A stretch of DNA of 35,516 nt. Origin: a virus. Below the pieces are notes generated by a model. That model ran no database searches. It was not told the DNA's origin and saw nothing but the letters and a program-made list of their open reading frames with translations. The stretch covers positions 1 through 35,516 of IMG/VR virus record IMGVR_UViG_3300043331_002379. One strand, given 5' to 3'. This document shows positions 6,566-13,068 of the stretch, piece by piece (the first letter of the stretch is position 1; each line of letters opens with the position of its first letter). Made by a program: the position numbers and the translations under genes.

Positions 6566-6788
6566 CTGGCGGCTCGACAAACAGCCGCGCCACCGGCACC
6601 CCCAGCGCCCGCGCCAGCAGGTAGACCCGGCGCAGGCTCAGCGCGTAGCGCCCGTGCTCGATGCGACTGATGGTGGTCTGACTGCGGCCGATGGCCGCCC
6701 CCAGCGTCGTCTGTTTCATCCCCTGGGCGGTGCGTACCGCCTGAATGTTCCGTCCCACCACCTCCAGCAGGTGGGCATACGTGGCCAT
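6561..6788 (-). CDS. CI-like repressor, XRE helix-turn-helix
   Basis: 75 residues from the ATG at 6788; the frame opens further (to 6851), but only 6788 follows a ribosome site. An HTH_3 domain fills most of the protein: VGRNIQAVRTAQGMKQTTLGAAIGRSQTTISRIEHGRYALS, then LRRVYLLARALGV. There is no peptidase or dimerisation domain, so it is much shorter than lambda CI and more like a compact immunity repressor or Cro. It is transcribed opposite to the flanking early genes, as expected for an immunity gene. Its leader contains ten consecutive G next to the ribosome site and a 20-bp palindrome just upstream (6808-6827), consistent with autoregulation. Confidence 0.82.
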   Translation of the reverse strand: MATYAHLLEVVGRNIQAVRTAQGMKQTTLGAAIGRSQTTISRIEHGRYALSLRRVYLLARALGVPVARLFVEPPG

Positions 6789-6795
6789 ACCGTCT

Positions 6796-6805
6796 CCCCC
6801 CCCCC
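6796..6805 (-). repeat. G10 tract in the repressor ribosome site
   Basis: Ten consecutive C on the plus strand read as G10 on the mRNA, between GGAG and AGACGGT-ATG of the repressor gene. Runs of this length can change by slippage and would alter the spacing or structure of the ribosome site. Confidence 0.6.
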
Positions 6806-6807
6806 TC

Positions 6808-6827
6808 CTGGGCACAATTTTGCCCAG
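6808..6827. promoter_or_regulatory. Operator-like palindrome upstream of the repressor
   Basis: CTGGGCACAATTTTGCCCAG is a 20-bp palindrome with one mismatched pair, 19 bases upstream of the repressor start codon. The central CACAATTTTG recurs at 7492-7501 before the helicase. Size and place fit a site for a dimeric HTH repressor; binding is inference. Confidence 0.5.
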
Positions 6828-7153
6828 AGGCAGGGGAAAAACACCATGCACGTTTTATGCGTTTACTCGCGCATATTTACAGCCACACGGCAGCCAGAAG
6901 GCTGCGGCCTGGTGGGGTTCTAACGAGCCTTCTTAACACGATAAAGGCTCGGAAAGGCGTCACTTAACAGGATGGCATGTCTGTGAATTTCCGGTAAAGG
7001 TTGGGCATTGATTCAGCCCCTGTCCAGTGCTATGCTGTGAGGACGAAAATCGCATGCCCTCAGAGAGTCGTGATACTGATTTGAGCATGTGCCGTCTCTT
7101 CCGCTGCTGCTCTGCCTCACAGGCCATGCTCTTGCGATAGAGGAGTATGGCAG
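6828..7153. promoter_or_regulatory. Control region between repressor and plus-strand transcription unit
   Basis: About 325 nt with no convincing gene. It holds an 8-bp perfect inverted repeat, CGAGCCTT (6924-6931) and AAGGCTCG (6944-6951), around a 12-nt AT-rich loop. It also holds a plus-strand promoter, listed separately. The repressor promoter on the minus strand must lie here too, but I see only weak candidates, for example CATAAA in the 6855-6865 area. Confidence 0.5.
7008..7036 (+). promoter_or_regulatory. Plus-strand promoter candidate
   Basis: TTGATT (7008-7013), 17-nt spacer, TATGCT (7031-7036), each 4 of 6 to consensus. It would transcribe the small gene at 7154 and possibly the helicase operon. 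Confidence 0.4.
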
Positions 7154-7351
7154 ATGCCTGCCACCAAACACGCCCCGGAGCCCCCCCGCGAGGTGCGGGT
7201 GCGTCTCGCCCTGGACCCAGACGTCTGGGACCTGTTGCGGGCCGAGTGCCGCCAGTCGACCGATGGGCGCTACTATGGCCTGAAACAGACCATTGCGAAG
7301 TGTGTGTATGCGACGTTAGGACGGAAAAAGCGCCGCGAGTGCCCGCAGTAG
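7154..7351 (+). CDS. Small DNA-binding-like protein (possible ribbon-helix-helix)
   Basis: 65 residues, AGGAG 8 nt before the ATG. The pattern REVRVRLALDPDVWDLLRAECRQ resembles the strand-plus-helix opening of ribbon-helix-helix proteins, and the C-terminus is basic (GRKKRR). It faces the CI-like repressor across the control region, so a Cro- or antirepressor-like role is possible. That is inference from position and size. It is followed by a 12-bp perfect hairpin (7377-7407). Confidence 0.55.
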   Translation: MPATKHAPEPPREVRVRLALDPDVWDLLRAECRQSTDGRYYGLKQTIAKCVYATLGRKKRRECPQ

Positions 7352-7376
7352 AGCGAGGCGCTGGCAGGACAGGACG

Positions 7377-7407
7377 GGCCATTGGGTGCTCGTAACACCC
7401 AATGGCC
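7377..7407 (+). terminator. Perfect 12-bp hairpin after the small gene
   Basis: GGCCATTGGGTG (7377-7388) pairs with CACCCAATGGCC (7396-7407), loop CTCGTAA. It lies 25 nt after the stop at 7351. No T-run follows. A sister hairpin with the related core GGGTG-CT-...-CACCC stands at 7549-7574, so this may be a paired regulatory element rather than a plain terminator. Confidence 0.5.
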
Positions 7408-7502
7408 TGGGATGACGCACCGATCCGGCAAGGGATGTTAGTGTGTCTTTTTTTATTGTACCAGAAAACTCCGTTGGGCTGAAGTTGCGCCCACAATTTT
7501 GT

Positions 7503-7531
7503 TTGCGTTGCGGCCCCTGTCGAGCGACAAT
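7503..7531 (+). promoter_or_regulatory. Promoter candidate for the helicase operon
   Basis: TTGCGT (7503-7508), 17-nt spacer, GACAAT (7526-7531). It overlaps the repeated operator core CACAATTTTG at 7492-7501, so repressor binding could block it. Both hexamers are only partial matches. Confidence 0.35.
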
Positions 7532-7548
7532 AGGACAGCAAAAACAAT

Positions 7549-7617
7549 GGCCTGGGTGCTGGAACACCCAGGCCGCGTCGCCCCCCGCAGGGGGGGCTGT
7601 GAAGTTGGGAGACTTCA
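7549..7617 (+). promoter_or_regulatory. Structured leader of the helicase gene: three adjacent hairpins
   Basis: Hairpin 1: GGCCTGGGTG (7549-7558) with CACCCAGGCC (7565-7574), 10 bp. Hairpin 2: GCCCCCC (7580-7586) with GGGGGGC (7591-7597). Hairpin 3: TGAAGT (7600-7605) with ACTTCA (7612-7617), whose loop TGGGAG holds the ribosome site; identical to 4252-4269. The ATG follows directly at 7618. The leader is therefore almost entirely paired, suggesting translational or processing control. Confidence 0.65.
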
Positions 7618-9258
7618 ATGCACGATAGTAGCACATCTCCGTCCCTGTTGTCACCTGCACTGGGGGCGACCGCCTCCTGGGCCGGCAACGGCCATCTCAG
7701 TCTGCGTCCCTACCAATCCCAGGCCGTGGCCAGCGTGCTGGACGCCCGCGAGGCCGGGAACCATCCGGTCGTGGCCTTACCTACTGGCTCGGGGAAAAGT
7801 CTGGTCTGTGCCGCCCTGTGCGCCGAAATGCCGGGCCGGGTGCTGGTCGCCAGTCACCGCCAGGAGCTGCTCGAGCAGGACGCCGCGGCGCTGCAGCGCT
7901 ATGCCCCGGGGACGTCCCTGGGGATCTATAGTGCCGGGCTGAACCGCCGCGACACGCACCAGCGCGTGCTGTTCGCCGGGGTGCAATCGATCTATACCCG
8001 GATGGACGTGCTGCAGCAGGCCGGGCCGTTCGCGGCGATCATCGTCGATGAATGCCATCTGGTGGCCCCGAAGGACGCCGACACCATCATGTATCAGGCC
8101 GTGTTCGCAGCCTGCCCGACGGCCACGCGCATCGGCCTCTCGGCCACGCCCTACCGCCTCGATAGCGGGTCGCTCACGAGCGGCGAGCACGCCTGGTACG
8201 ATACCCTGGCGGCGCACGTCTCGATGCGCAGTCTCACCCCCGACTACCTCAGCCCGCTGCGCGGCATGCTCACCGCCACCAACATCGACGTCGAGGGGGT
8301 GCGCATCAAGGCCGGGGACTTCGTCCAGAGCGACCTGGCCCAGCGGGCCCTGCAGGAAGACGTGGTGCAGGGGGCGGTGCGCGAGATCTGCACCCTTGGC
8401 CGCCAGCGACGGGCCTGGTTGGTGTTTTGCGTCGACGTGGCGCACACCTGGGCCGTGGCCGACGCGCTCCGGGCGCGGGGGATCGCCACCGGGGTGGTGC
8501 TCGGCACGACGCCGCAGGACGACCGGCGGGCCACGCTCGAGGCGTTTAAGGCCGGGCAGCTCCAGGCCGTGGCCAACTGCGCCGTGCTCACCACCGGGTT
8601 CGACCACCCGGGGATCGACCTGGTGGCCATGCTCCGGCCCTCGATGTCGAAGGGGCTGATCGTCCAGATGATCGGACGAGGCGCCCGCCAGGCCCCGGCC
8701 AAGCAGGACTGCCTGGTGCTCGACTACGCCGGCAACATCCAGCGGCATGCGCCCCTGGACGAATTGTGGGACACCGCGAAAACCCCGCAGCGGGCCGCGA
8801 AGGACGAGCGCGAGGCCAGGGAGGCGCAGGAGCGGGCGCGGCGCGAGCAGCAGGCACGGCACCTGCAGCAGGCCAGTCTCCTCGACCCGTTGACCGGGGA
8901 GGGCCCTGACGATCACACCTACCCGGTGCTGGGAGCGAGCTACGAGGTCAGGGAAACCAAGAACCCCAGGTACAAAGGGCGCCAGATGCTCGTGGTGCGC
9001 TATACCTGCCCGGCCCGCCAGGAGCGCAACCCCGCCTACCCGCCCTACCTGTGGCAATGGATCTGCGTCGAGCACGACGGCTGGGCACGGCGCCAGGCCG
9101 AGCAGTGGTTTCATCGGCGCGGCCTGCTCGGGGTGCCACGGACGGCAGCCGAGGCCCGCACGCAGGCACCGCGCCTGCCCTTGCCGACGAGTCTGCGGGT
9201 CAAAGAGAAGGAGTTCCCCGAGGTGCTGCTGGAGTATTTTGAGGAGCGCGAAGGGTAG
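7618..9258 (+). CDS. SF2 DEAD/DEAH-type helicase
   Basis: 546 residues. Ordered superfamily-2 motifs are visible: RPYQSQAV (Q-like, about 30), Walker A ALPTGSGKS at 53-61, DECH at 144-147 (motif II), SATPYR at 175-180 (motif III), and QMIGRGAR near 350 (motif VI). A charged helix with many E/R/Q residues follows (about 395-420), then a C-terminal domain of unknown type. Family knowledge: such phage proteins unwind or remodel DNA during replication or recombination, and are often annotated as restriction-type (Res) helicases. It opens the replication block, 76 nt before the VapE gene. Its leader is unusually structured. Confidence 0.9.
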   Translation: MHDSSTSPSLLSPALGATASWAGNGHLSLRPYQSQAVASVLDAREAGNHPVVALPTGSGKSLVCAALCAEMPGRVLVASHRQELLEQDAAALQRYAPGTSLGIYSAGLNRRDTHQRVLFAGVQSIYTRMDVLQQAGPFAAIIVDECHLVAPKDADTIMYQAVFAACPTATRIGLSATPYRLDSGSLTSGEHAWYDTLAAHVSMRSLTPDYLSPLRGMLTATNIDVEGVRIKAGDFVQSDLAQRALQEDVVQGAVREICTLGRQRRAWLVFCVDVAHTWAVADALRARGIATGVVLGTTPQDDRRATLEAFKAGQLQAVANCAVLTTGFDHPGIDLVAMLRPSMSKGLIVQMIGRGARQAPAKQDCLVLDYAGNIQRHAPLDELWDTAKTPQRAAKDEREAREAQERARREQQARHLQQASLLDPLTGEGPDDHTYPVLGASYEVRETKNPRYKGRQMLVVRYTCPARQERNPAYPPYLWQWICVEHDGWARRQAEQWFHRRGLLGVPRTAAEARTQAPRLPLPTSLRVKEKEFPEVLLEYFEEREG

Positions 9259-9334
9259 GAACAGGAAAGCCCTGGCCAGCGTTTGGACCGCCGACCAGGG
9301 CACCACTCAACACGCATTACTGAGGAGTGAGTAT

Positions 9335-11389
9335 ATGCCAGAGGGATCTGAAACACAAGCCGAAATGTGGCAGCAGCACCCCTGGGTGCCGGTGCTGGTG
9401 GTCGCCACCGAGGCCGAGCGCGACGCGCTGCAGGCGCGGGATCTGCGCCGCGGGGACGGCGACCCGTTTGCCCTGGTGATCGTGCTGTGGGCCGAGCTGC
9501 CGATCCTGCTGCAGGCCGCCTGGACCGATCCGACGCTGCCCTGCCCCACGGAGCGGGTGCGGTGGTACGGACGCACCCTGTACATCGCAGGGTTCGACCC
9601 GAGTGAGATCCAGCGCACCGAACTGCTGGTCGACGCGCAGGCCCTGGGCGTGGACCTGCAGCAGTGTGCGACGCTGCCCGAGGGGGCCAGCGACGCCACC
9701 ATCGTGGCCTGGTTGCTCGACGCCCTCCCGCCGATCAGTCTGGAGGAGATGATCGCGCAGGCGCAGGCCGCCGTCACCCCCGAAGGCGAGGCCGCGCAGG
9801 TGCTCAGTGACCTGGCCACGGTGCCCGAGGGCGAGCGCCTCGCCACGCTGCTGTCCGAAGAGGTCTTGTGCCTGCTGGATGTGCTGCAACATACGCCGAC
9901 CTGGCCGCTGTGGACGCAGCAGGCGAAAGCGCTGTGCCCCACGCTCAATCTCAATGACCTGAAAAGCATCCTGGCCAAACGCCGTAAAGAGCGGGAGGCG
10001 GCGCTGAAGACCGCGCAGGCGACCGCCCAGGCGGCGACGAAGGCGGCGACGAATGGCCACGCAGCGCCGCCTCCCCCAGCGAATCCATGGGTGGCGACAC
10101 TGCGCCTTCAGACGACGCCATCTGAGGGGCTGCCCATAGGAACAGCCTATAATTTCAGACGCATTCTTGAGCAGCATCCCTACTGGAAAGAGCCCATGCA
10201 CCGCCTGTGGTTTGATAGCGTGCGCCATGTCCCGATGCAGGGCGATGCGACGCTGCAAGACGTCGACGTCTTTGAAGCGGCCGCGTGGATGGGCGAAGAG
10301 TTGGGGATGAAGCTCGCCACCACGGGCCTGCTCAAAGATGCCATGACCTACCGCTGCACCAAGCACCCCCGCGACCTCTTACGCGAGTGGCTGGAGAGTC
10401 TCCCGTCCTGGGATGGCGAGCCGCGCCTGCATGGCTGGTTGAAGATCGCCGCCAGCGTTCCAGGGACGCTCTACCACCAGGAGGTGTCGCGCCTGCTGGT
10501 CACGAGCCTGGTGGCCCGGGCGCTGACGCCGGGGTGCCAGTACCGCTACGTGGTGGTGCTCGAAGGCCAGCAAGAGATCGGCAAGTCGAAGCTCCTGCGC
10601 TATCTGGTCGGCGACGAGTGGCACACGGATCTCCACCAGGACTTTGATAATAAAGAAGTCTACATCAAGATGCGCCACGCCTGGCTGGCCGAGCTGGGGG
10701 AGCTCCGCAGTCTCACCCGCACCAACACGGATCGCTTCAAGCAGTTTGTCACCGAGGACACCAACAAGTTCACCCCGAAGTATGCCAACTTCGAGGAGCA
10801 CCATAAGCGCCGCACCATTCTGGTCGGCACGTCCAATCGTATCGGGCAGCCGTACTGGTCGGACGATACCGGGGCGACGCGGCTCTTGCCGGTGGTCTGT
10901 GGCAAGGTGGTGCCAGAGGCGGTACTGCAGATCCGCGACCAACTGTTTGCCGAGGCCATAGACGCCTATACCACGACGCGGAAACAGGACTGGTGGCGGA
11001 TCCATCCCGACGCGCTGGCCGAGCTCACCGCGGCCCGGGAATTGCGGACGGAGCGCAGCAGTATCCACGACGCCCTGGCGACCTGGCTCGATGCCATCAC
11101 GATAGACGCCGATGGCACACAGCGCTATTGCAACGTGAAGGTCTACGACACGCTCGAGGCTGCGGAGGTGGGGGTGCCAGCCGGCACCCGCAAGACCAGC
11201 GTCGAGACGATCCTGCGCATGTATACCGGCCTGGACGTCAAGGACTGGGCTGAGAAGAAACTCCCCCGCGAAATCCCCAAGGTGCTTCAGGCCCTGGGCT
11301 GGAGCAAGGCCGGAATACGCCGGCGCCACCCGGTGAGTGGTGAGCGGGAATACCCCTGGTACTTCTTCCCGACGCAGGAGGGGCGATGA
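9335..11389 (+). CDS. VapE-family (virulence-associated E) phage helicase/ATPase
   Basis: 684 residues from the ATG at 9335, chosen for GAGGAG seven bases upstream; the open frame reaches 9239 but that part overlaps the helicase gene. The C-terminal half matches the VapE/VirE pattern: LREWLESLPSWDGEPRL, Walker A EGQQEIGKSKLLRYL near 410-424, ELGELRSLTR, then EDTNKFTPKY and RRTILVGTSNR. Family knowledge: these are replicative ATPases of phages and satellite islands, and some carry a primase domain. Here the first 300 residues are Ala/Glu/Leu-rich with no primase motif I can see. It directly precedes the repeat cluster proposed as an origin. Confidence 0.85.
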   Translation: MPEGSETQAEMWQQHPWVPVLVVATEAERDALQARDLRRGDGDPFALVIVLWAELPILLQAAWTDPTLPCPTERVRWYGRTLYIAGFDPSEIQRTELLVDAQALGVDLQQCATLPEGASDATIVAWLLDALPPISLEEMIAQAQAAVTPEGEAAQVLSDLATVPEGERLATLLSEEVLCLLDVLQHTPTWPLWTQQAKALCPTLNLNDLKSILAKRRKEREAALKTAQATAQAATKAATNGHAAPPPPANPWVATLRLQTTPSEGLPIGTAYNFRRILEQHPYWKEPMHRLWFDSVRHVPMQGDATLQDVDVFEAAAWMGEELGMKLATTGLLKDAMTYRCTKHPRDLLREWLESLPSWDGEPRLHGWLKIAASVPGTLYHQEVSRLLVTSLVARALTPGCQYRYVVVLEGQQEIGKSKLLRYLVGDEWHTDLHQDFDNKEVYIKMRHAWLAELGELRSLTRTNTDRFKQFVTEDTNKFTPKYANFEEHHKRRTILVGTSNRIGQPYWSDDTGATRLLPVVCGKVVPEAVLQIRDQLFAEAIDAYTTTRKQDWWRIHPDALAELTAARELRTERSSIHDALATWLDAITIDADGTQRYCNVKVYDTLEAAEVGVPAGTRKTSVETILRMYTGLDVKDWAEKKLPREIPKVLQALGWSKAGIRRRHPVSGEREYPWYFFPTQEGR

Positions 11390-11390
11390 G

Positions 11391-11677
11391 CTGTCCCATC
11401 ACCGTCCCATGAAAAGCCGGATGGGACAGCTCATCGCCTTACAGCCAGGCGGCTTGTCCCATCTGTCCTATTCTTTTCTCTTAAAGAGTAGTGGAGAGAA
11501 AAGAGGGGAGGAGGAGGGGGAGAGAAGGTATACAGGGTGTGGGGGCGGGAGGTATACGCATATATATAAGTACCCCTCGAAAATGACGGGACAGATGGGA
11601 CAGAGGCTTCTCGCCTTACAGCCAGGCGGCGAAACGCTGTCCCATGTGATGGGACAGCTTCTGACGTGATGGGACAG
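11391..11677. other. Candidate replication origin: repeated ATGGGACAG/CTGTCCCAT sites, purine tract, AT-rich patch
   Basis: About 340 nt without a gene (11390-11731). The 9-mer ATGGGACAG or its complement occurs at 11391-11399, 11421-11429, 11595-11603, 11637-11645, 11649-11657 and 11669-11677, with near matches at 11403-11410, 11455-11462 and 11586-11594. Sites 11637-11645 and 11649-11657 form a perfect inverted repeat. CGCCTTACAGCCAGGCGGC is present twice (11435-11453, 11612-11630). Between them are a 36-nt purine run (11493-11528), a 9-bp hairpin (11472-11480 with 11496-11504) and an AT-rich alternating patch (11552-11573). Iterons next to a helicase gene plus an unwinding-type element suggest an origin. 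Regulatory operators are the alternative. Confidence 0.55.
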
Positions 11678-11731
11678 AAGGCTGGTTTTTCCATAGAAGG
11701 TGTCAGATTTCAATACCTTAGGAGGAAGTTA

Positions 11732-12085
11732 ATGCGAATCTATAATGTCTGGAATCCATCGCCCGCCCAGCTTCGTGAGTTGTACAAAGGGCGTCTGCGT
11801 ATCTGGTGCAGTATTGCTCGGTGGCGCCAGTGGCCTGGCGGGCAGTGGGGCTGGCTCTGGGTCAAGGACGCCCTCTACCCCGAAACCGCTGTGCATTATC
11901 TGGTGGCCTTACCGCGTCAGATGCTGTCGATCTATCAGGTGGCCTTTCATGATCCATTCACCCATGCCGTGCGCCGCATGAGCGGGGAGGAGTTTCTGGG
12001 CGAGTATCTCACCTGGCCGGTGAATAAGGGCCACCTGGCCCAACAGAGAGAGGAGATGGGACTCGATGCCGCCAAAGACCGTTAA
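11732..12085 (+). CDS. Small phage protein, unknown function
   Basis: 117 residues, rich in Trp and Tyr (MRIYNVWNPSPAQL; RWRQWPGGQWGWLWVKDALYP). AGGAGG stands six bases before the ATG at 11732, so the earlier in-frame codons back to 11666 (inside the repeat cluster) are not used. No domain recognised and no membrane segment. The 3' end overlaps the next gene by 20 nt and carries the first of three ACCGTTAAAT repeats. Confidence 0.65.
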   Translation: MRIYNVWNPSPAQLRELYKGRLRIWCSIARWRQWPGGQWGWLWVKDALYPETAVHYLVALPRQMLSIYQVAFHDPFTHAVRRMSGEEFLGEYLTWPVNKGHLAQQREEMGLDAAKDR

Positions 12086-12320
12086 ATCCCCCACGCGACC
12101 GTTAAATACCGTTAAATCTCGCACCCTGGCCCGCCGCCACACCGAAGAGGAACGCCGCCAGCACCGGCTGGCCTGCGAGGATGCGTATCGCTGGCCGTGC
12201 CCCCAGTGTCCCTGTCGCATGAACCTGCGGGCGCTGGGGCGTCCCGCCTGTCTCCACTGCACGCATGTGCATACGAAGGAGGTGTCCCATGAGCACCGCA
12301 CTGGTGCCCTACTCGACTGA
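12066..12320 (+). CDS. Zinc-ribbon-like small protein
   Basis: 84 residues. The N-terminal 35 residues are basic; then CPQC at 45-48 and CLHC at 62-65 form a four-cysteine zinc ribbon. Phage proteins of this kind often bind nucleic acid or act as co-regulators, but no specific role is known. The start overlaps the previous gene by 20 nt and the end overlaps the RecT-like gene by 32 nt. Three ACCGTTAAAT repeats lie inside its first codons and may force part of the N-terminal sequence. Confidence 0.55.
   Translation: MPPKTVKSPTRPLNTVKSRTLARRHTEEERRQHRLACEDAYRWPCPQCPCRMNLRALGRPACLHCTHVHTKEVSHEHRTGALLD
12078..12117 (+). repeat. Three direct repeats of ACCGTTAAAT
   Basis: Copies at 12078-12087, 12098-12107 and 12108-12117, that is, at 20- and 10-nt spacing (one or two helical turns). 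They span the overlap of two small genes. Such phasing is typical of cooperative protein binding. Confidence 0.6.
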
Positions 12321-13068
12321 GGTCGACAAAGAAGCCCTGAATCAGGCGATGATGACTGGCGACCTGGGCCAGCTCACCCCGGAAGCACGCCAGAACTATT
12401 ACCTGGCGCTGTGCCTGTCGAGCGGCCTGAATCCGCTCACCCGCCCGTTTATCGTCATTACCGCCGAGAGCGGCGAAAAGGTGTGGTACGCCACCAAGGA
12501 GTGCGCCGAGCAGCTCCGCAAGCTGCACCATGTCTCGATGCGCGTGCTCAGCCGCGAGCACACCGACGATGGGATGTACATCGTCACCGTCGAGGCCCGG
12601 TTGCCCTCGGGCCGCGTCGAGGAGGCGCAGGGCATCGTGCCGATGACCAAGCAGAAGGGCACCTGGGAAACCAGCCAGGCCGGGAAGCGCTACTTCAAAG
12701 AAGCCCGCTCGACCGATGGCACCCCGCTCACGCAACCGCTCTTTGGCAAGGAGCGGGCCGATGCCTACCACCGTGCCGAGAGCAAGGCGAAACGCCGCGC
12801 GACGTTGGCGTTATGCGGCCTGGGACTGCCGGAGGTAGACAACCCCCAGGTGGTGCGCTTCGATCCAAATACGGGCCTGCTAGAGGGCGAAGAAGCGAAA
12901 CCTGATCGGGTGGCGCGGGCGCTGGCCACGCATGCTGGAGAGGTGGTGGATACGGAGACCGGGGAGATCATCGAGCAGGCCATGGTGCCGGGAGCACTCG
13001 ACCCGCACGCGGCGATCGGCGAGCTGTTTGACCGGAGTGAGGGCAGACCGGAGGAGGCGAGTGCATGA
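12289..13068 (+). CDS. RecT-like single-strand annealing protein
   Basis: 259 residues from the ATG at 12289, with AAGGAGG seven bases upstream. The first third contains LTPEARQNYYLALCLSSGLNPLTRPF, then YATKECAEQLRKLHHVSM; later YHRAESKAKRRATLALCGLGLPEVD. This layout is that of phage proteins related to RecT/Bet recombinases, which coat single-stranded DNA and anneal complementary strands. The match is by motif memory, so it may be a divergent member. The C-terminus (from about 200) is acidic and probably flexible. It is followed, with a 4-nt overlap, by the MT-A70 methyltransferase; a VRR-NUC nuclease lies 2 kb downstream as a possible partner. Confidence 0.72.
   Translation: MSTALVPYSTEVDKEALNQAMMTGDLGQLTPEARQNYYLALCLSSGLNPLTRPFIVITAESGEKVWYATKECAEQLRKLHHVSMRVLSREHTDDGMYIVTVEARLPSGRVEEAQGIVPMTKQKGTWETSQAGKRYFKEARSTDGTPLTQPLFGKERADAYHRAESKAKRRATLALCGLGLPEVDNPQVVRFDPNTGLLEGEEAKPDRVARALATHAGEVVDTETGEIIEQAMVPGALDPHAAIGELFDRSEGRPEEASA

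Noticed and set aside
11337-11669. 110-codon plus-strand ORF through the repeat cluster
   Set aside because: It starts inside the VapE gene without a ribosome site, and its sequence is dictated by the DNA repeats and the purine tract.
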